Assembly (NCBI RefSeq): GCF_018991925.1
Contig: NW_024732415.1
Coordinates: forward strand, 624,430 to 688,429
Length of the DNA stretch: 64,000 bases
Direction of reading: 5' to 3'
Origin: Homarus americanus
Lineage: Eukaryota; Arthropoda; Malacostraca; Decapoda; Nephropidae
Numbering within the stretch: position 1 is the stretch's first letter; each line of letters opens with the position of its first letter. Shown one piece after another: positions 33,076 to 47,500 of the stretch. The position numbers and the translations under genes were made by a program. The notes below the pieces were generated by a model that worked only from the letters and a program-made list of their open reading frames with translations, searched no databases and was not told the origin of the DNA.

Positions 33076-33172
33076 ATAAACCACTTCAGTATGGGAACAC
33101 CACTTTTAATATTTGGTTAATTCCAGATGACTTTATTCAGCTTAGAGGCGACCCTCGTATACAAGGGGTTAA
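33076..33172. mobile_element. TTAA mini-element, decayed copy
   Basis: About 97 bp sharing CCACTTTTA, TTATTCAGCTTAGAGGCGAC and ACAAGGGGTTAA with the better copy at 59434-59534. The left end has decayed (ATAAACCACTTCAGTA). Confidence 0.6.
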
Positions 33173-34334
33173 GCAATTGTAAGCACTCATACAACAAGAG
33201 TAAATCTAGCCAAAACAGAATATTATTGTGTTGGACTATGATAACCAGTCCATCATAGTATAGCTCTTCCTAAATATGATATAAGAAGCATTTACGGTGC
33301 TTGCTAAAAACACGAAGTCAACTGAAATATATGAACAACAAGTTTTCTGACCATGAGGAGATGTGGAGCGCATGTGTGTTATTGTAACAGACAAAGACAA
33401 GTTAGGAGAGAGAATTTTTCTATAATCCTTGAGTTTGGTCAGTAGTCACACAAGTTAGGGGTCCTGGGAACACAAGACTGTTAACCCATAAACTTCCTGA
33501 AGCAGTACATGAGTTAGAGGCATTGTTAATATATGTCATCTTCACGGTAAATACATCAGTGAGCTTAAATCAGTCATGTATTAAACTGTTGAGTATAAAC
33601 ATTGATTCAGTAATGGTGGCCAGTCTCAAGTAAAAATATTGTCATTATTACTGAAGTTCTGGACTAATACATACATAGGATTTGCAAAATATACAAATTG
33701 TTTCCCAGAACAAAACCATTATGCATTGGAATTAAAAGTTTTCATTTCTACAGCAAGTATTTACACGATGAAATAAATTTTCTTTCCTACAATAATAAAA
33801 ATTTAATTTCTTGATGTTGGTTCTTCCTACACTTATGTCCAGAAATTTGGTGACAATGAGAAGAGGAAAAAATTTACAGTTGCCAAGTACAAAGTCTCCC
33901 TAAACCCAAGACAAAAACTAACATGATTTGGACGTGAATTTGACTCTGAACCTTCAGTTACGACCTTGACATTTGAAAGGCTTTTAAGTTTAGTGTTCAG
34001 CAGTTTGTCTAGCAGTGATACACAGCAGTTTGTCTAGCAGTAATACATAGGAGTTATGCTCTTGAGAAGGTCGTCATCCTCGACTTTCTTGTCACCATGA
34101 CCTTTGATGCGGCTTATGTGCGTCACTTTGTACAAGATGTGCAGTAAAGGAGAATCCAGTAAACTAACCCTTATACTATATGAGGTAAATCTGAATCTGA
34201 TTGGTATTGAAAATGAGTCCAGTGGTTACAGAGATGAGCACCAGATAAGGGTACAGTCACACAATTAGTCCCCCATGTGTGTGGTGTGGTTCAACAAGAT
34301 AATCCTCATATAGAAATTAAGAACAATCTAATAA
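33173..34334. other. Intergenic, with a small two-copy repeat
   Basis: CAGCAGTTTGTCTAGCAGT occurs twice at about 34000 and 34023. Nothing else recognised. Confidence 0.4.
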
Positions 34335-34466
34335 TACGGTGAAACCTCAATTTAACGGACTAAATGGAGAGGAAAATCCATAAAATCGAAGGTCCGTTAG
34401 ATGTGAAACCTCCATCTAACGGATTAGATGGAGAGAGAAGTCCGTTATATAGAGGGTCTCATTGTA
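34335..34466. mobile_element. 132-bp TA-flanked MITE (GTTTCACTGTA family)
   Basis: Starts TACGGTGAAACCTCAATTTA, ends GAGGGTCTCATTGTA. The interior has GGTCCGTTAGATGTGAAACC and AGAGAAGTCCGTTATAT, shared with the copies at 47620 and 56551. Confidence 0.8.
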
Positions 34467-36808
34467 CAAACCCTGAGACTAATGCCAATCAACAGAAATT
34501 TGTAGTTCAACAATAATTTAAGTGAATTGAATTACTGTATTTTTAAGCTAAATGATCATAATGATTTTGTTTTCAAGTGTATGATAATTCAGCACAGATA
34601 TTGTAACGGAGAAAATTCATTTTAAATTTTTTTGGAAATTCTCTTGCACTGTTCACCTACATTTCAGTTCAAAAGTTTATTTGAAATTTGTACAAAACTT
34701 AACACCACTGACAAATAAATTGGTTAAGTTGGTACATGACTGAGGATGTACAAACACTCACCGTTCCTCCATGATACACTATACAGGATATTACAAACCT
34801 ATAGCACAAATAGCTGGTATAACTATAATATTTATTTTCACCAACCGCAGCAGTTCAAAATATATTCAGGAAAGTTGACATTATAGCAACGTTTTTCATG
34901 GGTTATCCTGAGGACTACGCTGAATATGATTCCATGATACATAGTTTACAACTGCTTGTTACCTCAGACATAAACTCCTCTTACAAACACCATTTAATGA
35001 CAAAGAAAAACAAGATATATTACCTCATTCTCCTTTAAAGTTCACTACAGTATAAAAGTTACAACCCTTAAATTTTGTCTTTGAGTGGGATGAATGAATG
35101 GGTGTTTAACAAAGAAAAAAGACAAAAATCAATGAAAAATCAATTAAAAGTTTATGCCTGAAGTGTTGCCATGATTTCTCACTCACCAATACAGTAGAAC
35201 CTCAAATTCAGATGGTTTATGTTTGTTGTGCAGGTTTTGTGAAGAATTATACAGTATATGGGAAACCTGCCACAAATTAGGAACTCTTCTACAATTGTAT
35301 TAAAGCAAAAATGGAAACAAGAGCCAAAAAGTAAATTTATGTATGTATATGTATGAATACCTACTTGTGGATGTGTATGAGAGCATGTATGAATGGTCAA
35401 GAAAGTACAGTCAGAGCAGGTTTAATGTATGTTCGATGATACACAAGTTTATAATGGTTTCAATTGTCTGATGTTGTGTATGTCTGTTCAAAGATATGTA
35501 CAGTACAGTCACTTGCACTTACACCTGGTACAGTGCTGGCATGTATTGTGAGATGTGGCAACTATGTCTTTGTTTATATCGTATTAAAAACTCCCGAAAT
35601 GGCAATCCGGCATATAGAAAAGTTTGGAAACATTCTTGGATTTATCTCGACTTATAACATGGGGCTCTATGGGAAGTTAATATCCACTTAATATGTATAC
35701 TGTACTTAACACAGATATTCAAGAGTGAAGTACGTATGTTAAGCAAGCACCAACTGTATGGGCGAGGGTGAAGAGATGTGTATTTTTGAGGATGTCAATG
35801 TGTGCACCAGGAGTATGTGAAAAAAAATTTGTAACGCCTATGTATGTATGATTTGATTGTGAACATGTAGAATGAATATGTGTATACATGTGTGTAAACT
35901 TGTATAATATCATGTACAGTACAGTGAATGTAATGAAGTAAAAGTACAGTACAGTGTATACTTTGGAGACTGTGTGGAGTGCATGAGCCAAAAGATATGT
36001 GTATGACTGTACTGTATATGTATTGTAATTGTGAGTATGTGTATGTAAACATGTACAGTACACACACACACATTATTACCAAACATAACATTTGTAATAG
36101 TTCAGATGATGCTTCACGCTATACAGTATTGATAATGTGCATGAATATTACATTACATTAGCAGAATCACACCAGATTACTTCTCCAAAGGAAAGTATAA
36201 TCAGTTTGTGTACATAATATAAATACATACATAGAAGATATGTTTAAAGGAACAGGTCATCTAGAATTCAGGTTAGTTACAGCATATCATATACAGAACA
36301 CTGGCCAAGTCTGCAAGAAAAAGATAATTTTATCATGAGTTAGCTGTTGATGTACACAACTTTAAGGTTCTACTGTATGTGAAATAATGTTTATATTTAA
36401 ATAATGGAGTGAAAAGGATAATTTTACTGTTGGATGTCTTATTGCCTTAGCCATTTTATTGAAAATTGCTACACATAATATATCTGCTATGTTCTACTGT
36501 ACAAGGGGGTCTTGGTCAGAACAGACAAACCGGGCCGAGCGGTCGCACCACCAGAGCGACGTACAGTACACCCGGGGTCACACCCAGTCAATTGAACTGG
36601 GTCATGAGTCAGTTTGTTATTGATGAAAGGGTGATTTAACCTAGGCCATGATGAAGGTTCTTGTTGAGTAGGTAAGGTCAACCTAGGCTGTGAAGTGTCT
36701 TGTGACTATCTACGTGTTGTGTGATCAAGTCAGATTAAAGGCTGAGTCAATAAATTAATAACAGGTCACTGTATCACACATATAAGGTAGTGAATTCTCT
36801 CAAGTATG
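34467..36808. other. Intergenic or distal SSBP 3' region, rich in TACAGTA words
   Basis: AT-rich and non-coding. The stretch 35480-36070 has many copies of GTACAGTAC, TACTGTA and TGTATATG. A solo MITE-like end TACAGTAGAACCTCAAATTC is at about 35193. Confidence 0.4.
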
Positions 36809-38418
36809 TTACAAGTTGATGATACAATTATGTAGCCAAGATGATTCTAAATACAAGAATGTTTTAAGGAGAGTAAACACCCCAGGTGTGGTGGTCGAGT
36901 CTGGCGGTGGTGGTGCATCCTGGGCGATAATTTTCAGTGATTTACATTTGGCTCTGGTTGAATGGGCAGCAGTGAAGTAAATCACACTGCTGGACCAAGG
37001 GTTTTGGTGGTAATTGTGGTGGTGAGGTGGTGGTGAGGTGGTGGTGGTGAGGTGGTGGTAGAGGTGATAGTGGCGGTGGTGGTGATAAAGGAGGTAATAA
37101 TGGTGGTGTTGGGTCATGGACAGAGGGGTGGGGTGGCCATTGTGGTTAAAACGGTTTAACATAGGGAGTCTAGAAGAAAGGTAAAGTGATAGATTTGGAC
37201 ATGACAAATAATAAATTATTCCTACATCTACAACACTTGGATAGATCTGTACAGAATAGAGACAGGTCATCACTTCCAGTCCAGTAGGTAAGCTAACACA
37301 AAGTAGTCTGAATAAAAGACTTCCCATCTGATATTACATGAGTTGGGCCTGAGGCCAGAACAGAGTCTGAGTAATACTAGTGAGAACAGACATTGCTGTC
37401 TTTTGCACATGTGGAGGGCAGATCACGTGCCAAGGTCCCAGAGGTCCCAGGCTGGGGGATTTGTACATGAGTGCTGGCCCCTAAGTGAGTAGGTTCCAGC
37501 TGGCTCAGGGCCAATACCCTGGGGGGTCGGTCCTTCCCAGGAGCACGTCCCAGGGTGACGTTGGTGGTAGTGATGGGGGACTGCTGGTGCCTGGGACTGG
37601 GGGGGGGGAGGGGGAGGGCTTTCTCTGGAGAGAGGAAAACCATGGGCACTCCTACAAGGGTCCAGCCAGGAGACAGGCAGCACTGGTTGTCCAGTTGAGG
37701 CGTGCGGACACCACCCATGAGCAATGACGGTCTATGAAAATATCTACATCTCCATCCTACCCTTGGCTGCCCTAGTCTCCTGACACTGCTGTTCAGGTTA
37801 TGGATCTTGGGTCTTAAATGAGTGAAATTGAGAAAACATATTAAATAATATTGATAGTAATTTTGTTTCCTACAAGATTCACATAGAAAGCACAATGAAT
37901 GACACAACAGACTTATCATCAAACAGCAGAAATCAGAGCCATCTTTTCACTTCTCTTAATAAGGTGTATGCAAGAAGTCATACATAAAGCCTTTTCTTAG
38001 TGCTCATCCTGCTTTTCCAGACTTTGTAAGATAAATCACTAGTGTTTCTAATCACATGTTAAATTCCACAGTAGGATAGCACTCCATCACAGGAGTTCTG
38101 CGTTTTGATTCACTTGATGAGAATTGTGTTGAGGGCTGACACGCCAGTTCCTCGAGAGAGTCAGTAAGGACCCGTCGTCCCATCGTCACTCCACCGCACA
38201 CAGAATCACATCACCATAATTGTGTGGCAAACTGTCACTGTGCAGACACAGTCACCACATTTCTGCACTCACGCATTGCCCTCATTACCGAGCTTTGACA
38301 TGTCCTCAGCATCTGGGATGAGGGAAAGGTCAATCCCAAACTAATGCCATGTCACAGGTTCTGCAGGGAGCTGAGAGAGCTAGTTCACAGGGTAAAGTGG
38401 GGATGGGAGAGGGTCACG
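36809..38418 (-). other. Probable long 3' UTR of the SSBP-type gene
   Basis: Sequence immediately downstream of the SSBP stop codon. On the minus strand it contains pyrimidine/proline-codon-rich open frames of 172 and 181 codons (37327-36809 and 37922-37377), but no recognised domain and no start context, so they look like composition effects. The 3' end of the transcript cannot be fixed from sequence alone. Confidence 0.35.
37010..37105. repeat. GGT-rich simple repeat
   Basis: Runs of GGTGGTGAGGTGGTGGT. It would be read as CCACCA-rich sequence in the SSBP-sense strand if this is 3' UTR. Confidence 0.8.
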
Positions 38419-38529
38419 TCACGGCATAAAGTAGTCTGGATGATCTGGTGGAACGTCCTTTTCAAATCGCTTTGCTTCTTCTTGCATACTCTCCTTGATC
38501 TTTAAAATGGCAGCCGACTCATTCTGGTC
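38419..38529 (-). CDS. Ssdp: SSBP-type last coding exon
   Basis: 36 codons plus TGA at 38421-38419, DQNESAAILKIKESMQEEAK then a short tail ending FMP. Acceptor CGTTCCAG, phase 0, joining the previous exon in frame. A charged amphipathic helix unlike the Gly/Pro-rich rest. Confidence 0.85.
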   Translation of the reverse strand, partial: DQNESAAILKIKESMQEEAKRFEKDVPPDHPDYFMP

Positions 38530-41500
38530 CTGGAACGAGAGAGTTGAGAGTCCTCAGTAAAACATGACCGCTTCAGATTGTTATTATTCTATTGATAACT
38601 TTATATATATTGTATATATATATGCATATATATATATATCTTTATGTCTATCTTATTATTATTAAAACACATAATTTAAATTGTACTGGACAAATAAAGT
38701 AAACCAACACAAACACAGTAAAATGGTGTAATAATAAAATAGTTGTTAGTCCTCATAAAATAACTAAAGAAGCTTAAAGCCAGGCCCTTGACCAAAAGGC
38801 TTAACCATGTAGGTGTGGCAATTTTATTTATTTATTTTTTTGAGGTGGCACATATAATCCACTTGGTATTCTTGCATAATGACAGCATGTATTGAACCGT
38901 AAGTGTGTAGCGTGTGAAGTCTACATATATACGCAGAACTTTACAGAGGTACACGAGAGAACACTCAGAGAGGCAACCAATGGTGTGCTGAGAACCAATT
39001 CAAGTGGCTCAGATCTGCAGGGTCTTGTCAGGAAGATGTGCTACATAAACTTTGCAAATTCTGCTTATAGTTCATCTTTGACTATTAACTAAATTACCAA
39101 TGTGATAGTCTTGTTAATTTCATCACAATTTTTCTTAAATCTCATCAAAAATATGTATAAATAAAAAATATAAAAAATAAATACAAAACAGAAGAAAAAA
39201 CTTGAAAATAATGATAAATGTTTAAGTTAAAAGGAGAAAAATTCAAACCCTGACTAGACCCATTTCTATGTGGTAAGATCAGCCATTGCCAGCAATACTC
39301 ACAGTGGCTATATTGCTTGTTTTCTTATTTGCAACAAAAAGAAAACTAGCTTTGTAGTTTCTAGCCAAGGCTTACAATAGGTGATCCTGCCAGCTAGAGG
39401 AGTGGAGAAATTATTACATCTACACAGTTGAGTGGGTTGGCCAGCCAGAACACTTGGCCGGCCAGCTCCCATCAGCAGGGAACACTTACAGCTTACACTC
39501 ACACCAACATCTGACATATTACCATCTCAGAATTCTAGAGTAGAGCATGCAATAAACACTACAGTAATTAATAATGTACTGAAAGAACTTTAAATAAAGA
39601 AAATAAGTTGGAAATCAATGTAATATCTTATAAAATGGTTAAGATTACCAAACACAGCCAAAATACTAATGCCAGTTGTAAGTGCTCCCTGCATGTTCGT
39701 GAAACATCTAGACAGCCTCCACCACCAGTGCCCCGGGCGCCAGAGTCGAGTGGCGCCAAACAGCTACACAGCCATGCACCAAGAGTCCTACACCAGTGTC
39801 GCAGTGTGTCCCAGGGTCCCTGTGTTGTCCCTGTGTGATGAAGAGCCACCAAGCCCTCTTACATGTGCTTGTTGTAACCACCAGTCTAAGTGTCCAAGAG
39901 TAATGATAATAATAGAAAAAATGTCTTAAGAGAATCATGGTACAGTACTTGTTTGTATAAAGCCGACCAGTATCTACCAGGCCCGAGAGTTTCCGTGAAC
40001 AAGGAAGAATGCGAGTTTACTGTAGTGGTCGGCATGGTGTTCTTGTTTACTGTACTAATGTCTGGTTAGGTACCTTGAGGGATCTGTTTCCATGGTGACT
40101 GAAAAAATAGTCCATACTTCCAAAAATAAAATTTGTTTAAATAATATTCTTAACGAGTGGAATCTTCTGATCACAAAATGCCACTTGTTTCTTTCCAATA
40201 TTTATTTCCTTCAGACTTCAATGGTTTCAACACTATTAATAGGCTAAGTCTAAGAATCCTTCATACAACACATTTTCACAGACTATTTTGCTACGTGGAG
40301 GGAGAAAGTTCATTAATTATAAAAAAAGGAAAAGGATTATTGAAAAATGGTGACATGTATTATTCAGTATCTATATAGTATCAAATATATCATTTTCCAC
40401 AAAGAATAAAATATGTTTCTCTAAAATCTACAGACACCAGAGCCTAAAGAATTACTAAAACAAAACTACTCAAAATCTACTCAAATTCACTACTTTTTTT
40501 TTCAACTTTCATGTTTAAACAAAAGAAACAGGTTGTTAATGTTGCTGCAGCGTCAAATCTTTAAATATCCAACACCCGGGTAAACGAGAGAACCAGCACA
40601 GTGTTTCCGTGTTATTAAGATTTATAGATAAATACCATTGAATATTAAGAATCTTGTGGAGAAAATAACGAACTATAATTTTTTTTTCTACTCTTTCAAG
40701 TCTTCTCCCATTTAATGCAGTGGACCGAATCACACACACACACACACACACTTTCTGTCTCTCTTCACAAATACTCATTACGGTTCCTTTATTCATGTTG
40801 AAGAGTACATAACCATATTACCGTTATCTTGTAGTGTCTCAGTTTGTTCTGGTTTTCTTAAAAGTCCTGATAGTAATAAGAATGTGGGTGACAAATACAA
40901 ACAGATATTATCTCCTCAACAATAGCCAGAGTTTGGGAGTACCCTGGATGATAACAAGGGAGATATACTAATGTAATCCTCTTGTTATCTTACAAAAAGA
41001 CAAATATACCGAGTGTTATTGTCTTGTTTTGTCACGTATCTTACCAAACAAAGATAATTTACATCTGACAAAAGATTTATATTGCAACGGTGTAGTGGGC
41101 TGCTTCTACATAGTGTCCGAAGTCATTCCCAAAACAAATGTAAAATACAGAAAGTTTATTACAGTGATATTATTGTGAGAAGTACATTGACTGTCAAAGG
41201 AAAACTTGTAATAGGTCGTTGTATGGTGCTAAAATTTATGCCTGTACAGTACAGTATATACATATTTGAAGGAATCTTATAACATGCAAATAATATTTTT
41301 TTCCCGACAGCCATATCGTCAAGCATTACAAGTTTTTGAAGATATACGAAATCTCTGTTTGTGCAAGTGTACATCTTGTGTGTGTGTATCTTGTCCCTAA
41401 TGTGTACATGCATGCAATATGTAAGTCACTTTTAAATTGGTAATAAATCTCTATCAAACACTTCCCTCAATGTTACATACTTTACTGTCCAATTCTCTCA

Positions 41501-44500
41501 TTCTTCACTAACTATACTTCGAGATCTACTTCACTTCCACACAAGCAGAATTCCATTTCATCCACTTGCAATCTTTTTCTCCTTTCTAAAATCCCCTTTT
41601 TTCTTGAACACAACCATGTTGGCAGCATCTGACCTAAAGCACATAACTTTTTTCACTCAATTATTCTGTACTCCATCAATCCCCATGCAGATTGATTGTT
41701 GTTTTTAATATCTTGAAACACCATTTCATTTCTAGATCAACTACCAACTTCAATCCTTTCCTCGATACACGATATTTCTGGCTTATATTTCCAGCTTTCA
41801 AAACAACTTCAACGTCTCCCAACACCACTCAATCCCCCAGTGCTATACAATGTCCGTATCTGTCCTCCCCTTCAAGAGCCCTGACTACAGTGTGTCTATC
41901 ATAAACTACAGCAGTATCCTCTCTTGTTCTGCCACTCACGAAAACTCAAACTACGAGAAAAATAAACTCGGTTCTGTCTTAACTCGTACCCTGCCTGTGG
42001 ATACGAGCAGATATATCCATGCAACTCTCAACATTAACTGTCTCATTCTGTCACAATCGCCATCTGAATGCCACCCCCCCCCCTCCTAGACACACAAACA
42101 ACCACCATCCCAATTTCCCCATCAACAAATAAACAACAATCCAATTTTCCCCTAGACACACAAACAACCATCCCAATTTTTTTTTTTACCAAAGTCAATT
42201 TCTTTTGACGAGTGACCATCACCATTTCTATATTTTCAAGACTGGAAAATGAGATACTGGGATAATCTCTAAATATATGAACAATATCGAAATTTAAACT
42301 ATTTTTATCTTTTAATACTTATCTACAATTATAACATGTTCTATTCCAGCTATTTCAAGAGGTCATACAAGGTCAAGACTACTGCATCAACCCATAAAAT
42401 TGAAGACGGTCACACATGGTTTATATCTATCACCTAAATGACCCACAAGCATTCTAAAATTATTGCTCCAGTCGTCATTTTATGGTAAGATAAAACCCCA
42501 AGAGCAAAGTTTTATAGTCTTCTAAATACCTCATAGTTTATTTCCTTCAATCTTTATTTTCAGGAACGTGTATTTTTAATTTGGTTTTGAGTTTTTCGTC
42601 CCATTTTTCTTGACTGTGTTTCAATATCATTAACCAATTCTCCTTCTCATTAACTCGCAAATTTCAATTAATAACTCTATACTGACATAATACTCTTCTC
42701 ATTATCCCCAAAAAGTAAAAATAAAAACTCAAAAGTAGAAATGGGAAAGAGATATCAGAAAGTTTGAAGACAGTTGTTGACCTTGAAAGACTTAACATCT
42801 ACCCAAGTGGTAATATGATCCTACCAAAACCTATACCAACAACGACCGTTAGTGGGAATAAGTCGGTCTTTTCACTCGAGTTTCTTCCATAGATAACCAA
42901 CACCATTAACTATATACTATTTACTTTTCCCAACTTATTCCCTAAAATTATATACTTTTCTTCTTATTCTGAGCTGCCCATTAGCATAACATCATCTGGA
43001 TACAACAAATGACTCGCTTAATATCTGTATCTCTTATCCCAGTCTCCTATACCTGTTCCTCTCTCCACTACCTATGATTTTACTCCTTTCATCACCCTCC
43101 CTTCTGGAAACAATTGAATAACTTACTCCTATCTTCCCGGCAAACTCTACAACAGACTTCTCTCTAACTAAACACACTCTAAGCATTCAGGAATTTACAG
43201 GTAACCCCACGATTCTTCAGTTTTTTGTTACAATATCGTACGTTTACTACTGGGTATATTAAAATTATTGTTATACTCGATGTTCAATCCTGTGCCCAGC
43301 CTAATGAGTGAAAATATAATATACGGAACTTTCTCTGTTTTTACTATTTTGTTGCTACAGTTTGAGGCACATGACCTGCTCCCCCACACAGCACTATCAC
43401 TCGTTACACTTTGCCACTAATGTTGCATCGTGTTACCACCATCATAATACAGGTACTCATAATACACCTTTAATGCTTTTACTACCGAATATCTACTGTT
43501 TAATTGTGCTTATAACGTCATCACTACTACTTAATGGTGCTTCTAAAAATCTTATCTACTCCTTAATGATGCTTATGAACACTTACCACTAATGTATAGC
43601 TATTAACCTTCTGGTACTCCTGGCCATGGCTGGAAATCTCGCCCCCTAGCAGTCTTTTGGGGTAACAGGAACGGTTTTTCCATTTTAATAAACATTGGGT
43701 AGAACGATCCACACCCAAATTGCACCCTTAGAGATGCATCTGCCAGCGCACGAGGCTAGTGGGAGGAACTTAAGTGGTTGATAAGACCAGTCTACTGTTC
43801 CCATGTTTCTGCTGAGCAGGAGGGGTTACACCAACACAAGAGTGCTTAGCGATGTAATCAGGTTGACCATATTTGTGACCCAACCACATTCACCAAGGAG
43901 TCTCTTACTCCACTCCTTGGATGCCTTCTCCTTTGATCTCAGTACAGCATATCCTTCACCCCCATTCTTCCCCATCCTTCCCACCTCCCTCTTTCCCACT
44001 CCTCATTCTTCCCCATCTTGGTATTCTCCTCCTCCTTTCTATCAATCACCTCCAAGCTACACTCTTTCAATCAATCTTTCATTTCATATTCTTTCACTAT
44101 ACCCTAACACCGTAGTAGAATCTCACCATCTCTCTATCTGGCATATTATTCATTTTACATCCTGTTTTACCCCATACACTGTCTTCAGATGCATCGTTTC
44201 TATCTTATTTCCCCCACACAAGTACATCAATTCTATCTTATTTCCCCCACACAAGTACATCAATTCTATCTTATTTCCCCCACACAAGTACATCAATTCC
44301 ATCTATGTCACCCGCATAAGTACATCAATTCTATCTTATTTCCCCCACACAAGTACATCAATTCCCTCTATTTCCCCCCACACAAGTACATCAATTCTAT
44401 CTTAATTTCCCCCACACAAGTACATCAATTCCCTCTATTTCCCCCCACACAAGTACATCAATTCTATCTTATTTCCCCCACACAAGTACATCAATTCCCT

Positions 44501-47500
44501 CTATTTCCCCCCACACAAGTACATCAATTCTATCTTATTTCCCCCACACAAGTACAACAATTCCCTCTATTTCCCCCCACACAAGTACATCAATTCCATC
44601 TATGTCACCCGCATAAGTACATCAATTCTATCAACTGTATTTTCTTTCTTCATTTGCATCCAATTAGGATTTAAACCTTCATAGTGTTGATGGCTTACCA
44701 ATCCCCTACATATCTCCATCTTTGTCTATTTTAACAAACTTTTCCATATATTTCATGTCTGTTACTTTGTTTCCACGCCTTCATAGTTTCATTAATCGAC
44801 ACATCCACTCCTAGATGTCTGACATACACGGTTTCCCTCAGTATCTCCATCCAAAGATTTATTTCACCCTTTCTTCCTCTGTTTAGTTCCATTACTTATC
44901 TTTCTTCACATTCACAGTCAACTTTCCCTCAACATATTGACATTTCTCATAACTTGTATAATAATCTTTGTAACTATTCTTCTATCGGTAATCACCTTAA
45001 TCATACCTAGAATCTGTTAAACAATCCTTCAAGCTCATTGGATAACTATATAAATCTGCCTTCCTCCAGTACCTCACCTAGAGTTAAAATAAATGCATTA
45101 AACAAGTGAAGGATTCTTTCTACTATACAACTGTTCTATGACATCTATACGGTCATTATTATTAACATGAAGTAATTCTTAATGTTCATCAGGCTGGATG
45201 AAGTTCATAATTTTCACCATGAAGACTAAAACTCCCTACAGCTTTCTTTGCTTCAAGGTATCAAGGTGACCCTCCCAAATGAACACTTTCCAAATGTTCA
45301 TATACTAAATTATACCCATAAATAAATAAACAAACAATAAATAAATAAATATATACCCCGTGTGTATATATATATATATATAATGACACCATTAGTACCT
45401 GTATTAATTATAATGGTATTTGTAAGGTAGTAAGCCAACACCTAGGGAGCAAAAAGTCATCCTTGTAGACCCTCATAAAACAACACCACAGACACCGTGT
45501 TCTATACAGTAATTTTAAAGGTTTAATTTTCTCTGAAATACTTATTAGCCCTGTGTGATTAAGACACTTTAAAGACTGTGGTCACAGTTAAAAAAATTAA
45601 GAAAAAAGTCAAAGTCACTCGGCATGCATTCACTACTTCTATTTAAAAAACCACAATATAAAGCTGTTTCTGAAGCTGACGAACATACAGGAAATTTGTT
45701 TGCAGTTCTAAAAAACCTAATAAAAAATACTTGTGAATAATGAAGGTAGCAGGAAAACCCAACGGTGCAGCAGAGGGGCAGAGCTGTAACACTGTGGCAC
45801 TCAGCACTGACTGTTTGTGGAGTTTGTGTAATAACAACAGTTGCACCAATACTGTACAGTACTGCAGGAAGTGTACACACCCTATGTTCTCTGTACACTG
45901 CTCTGTCTGCACTACAGAGCTCTTGAAAACTGCAGAAACTTGCAGTCCGTCACCATATACTTGTAAATTTCCTCAACAAGGGCCCTCCAAAGGTTCGCTT
46001 GAGCCAGTGAATCATGCATGGATGTTGCACGACTGGCAGGAACACCTCTAACTTATCTCATGCTGAGTGTCTCACACTGTGCAAGAAGAAGCTTCCTAAT
46101 GTTCAATGTGTATGTACCTCCTACTTATTACACTATCACAGAAACAGAGAGAATAAAGAAGATTTTCCCCGCCACCATAACAACTACTGATGATGAAGAA
46201 GGTGACCCGTGTTTGTGTCGTGAAGAACCCGCAACTCTGACAGTGTACCGATGCTTGGAGACCGTGATATATTGTACTAGGAGTTGAAAGTTATGTAAGT
46301 TAATAAAGTGTGAATTTGGATAAAGCAAAAAATTGCAATAAGAATGTTTAAAAGAAGAAATAAGGTGCTCCCAACGTGATCAAATCTGGTGTAAGTGAAG
46401 TGCAGCAGAACATGCGCTGTCATCAACCGGTTAATATATAAGTGAGGCCACGAGTCATGTTAGCACAGCAGTACTTAATATTTATTTAAATATTCAATAA
46501 CTTATAAATTACACAAGTGAAAAAAATTTAACAATTATATTCATATTTCAAGATGACAAGAGAATAACTTAACATAACTGACATTTGATAATAAAATACT
46601 TAAAATTCAGAATAATAATGTCAATAATCTTAATCTTAAATATTATCAAAAATCCCCCAGAATCCTTACTCAATATTTTATACACAAGATCATTAGAGTA
46701 TCAACATTTGCTCCACTGACTTGACTCATGTAGGTTTTATGTAGTGTATGAGGAGAGTCACTGTAGTGGTCAATGTTAAATTTGTCTTCCTTTCCTCCTA
46801 TATTATGTGTGTGTTTGATTAATTCCATTGATCCCAATCCTGTGTATGTTGTGTACAGAGGGTCAATGCCTGCATGCTTTATCTAAGGGAAGATTAAGTA
46901 TGATGAATATTGCTGTTTTTTTTTAATATTTTATCTTTTAGTGATGTGAGGTCATAAAATGTGTGACCTAGTTCATGGGTTTATGGTATATAATAATCTA
47001 GAAGAGTTACACCAGATGAGTAGAAATCTATATTGTATAGAAATCTGGCTCTAACTGAACACATGCCTCCTGTCTTAAAAATTATTTACCTTAGTTCTGT
47101 ATCACACACTTGTAAGACACATTCAGTTCTGTATTGCCAAAAGAAAAAACGATAATGAACCTATGTAACTGATCTTATCCCAAACAATGTGTTGATGGGT
47201 GAGGTGATACTGCCATACCTAAGACTTTTTCCTGAATCACGATTTTAATAGTTTCAGGAATACTTATGTTTGGGGGAAAAATATATAAGTAAAAAAACTA
47301 AGAATGGCTTTGTGTCACCTGCTACTCAATTTAAAATCTCAAGATCAATATTACAAAAAGAATTCCTCATCAGAGTAATAAATCCAAATAATATTAAGTG
47401 TAGGTAGAATAAAATAAAATCTTTGCTAACAACATAACCAGAGAGATGATCTATTATGAAAATATTACTTGATGTACAATTATGGCCAAAATTCCCTCGA

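Noticed and set aside
37377..37922. 181-codon proline-rich minus-strand ORF
   Set aside because: Just downstream of the SSBP stop codon, low complexity, no domain; better explained as 3' UTR composition.
43803..44674. ORFs of 200 and 161 codons
   Set aside because: They run through pyrimidine-rich sequence and the 33-34-bp minisatellite; no domain and repeated peptide only.
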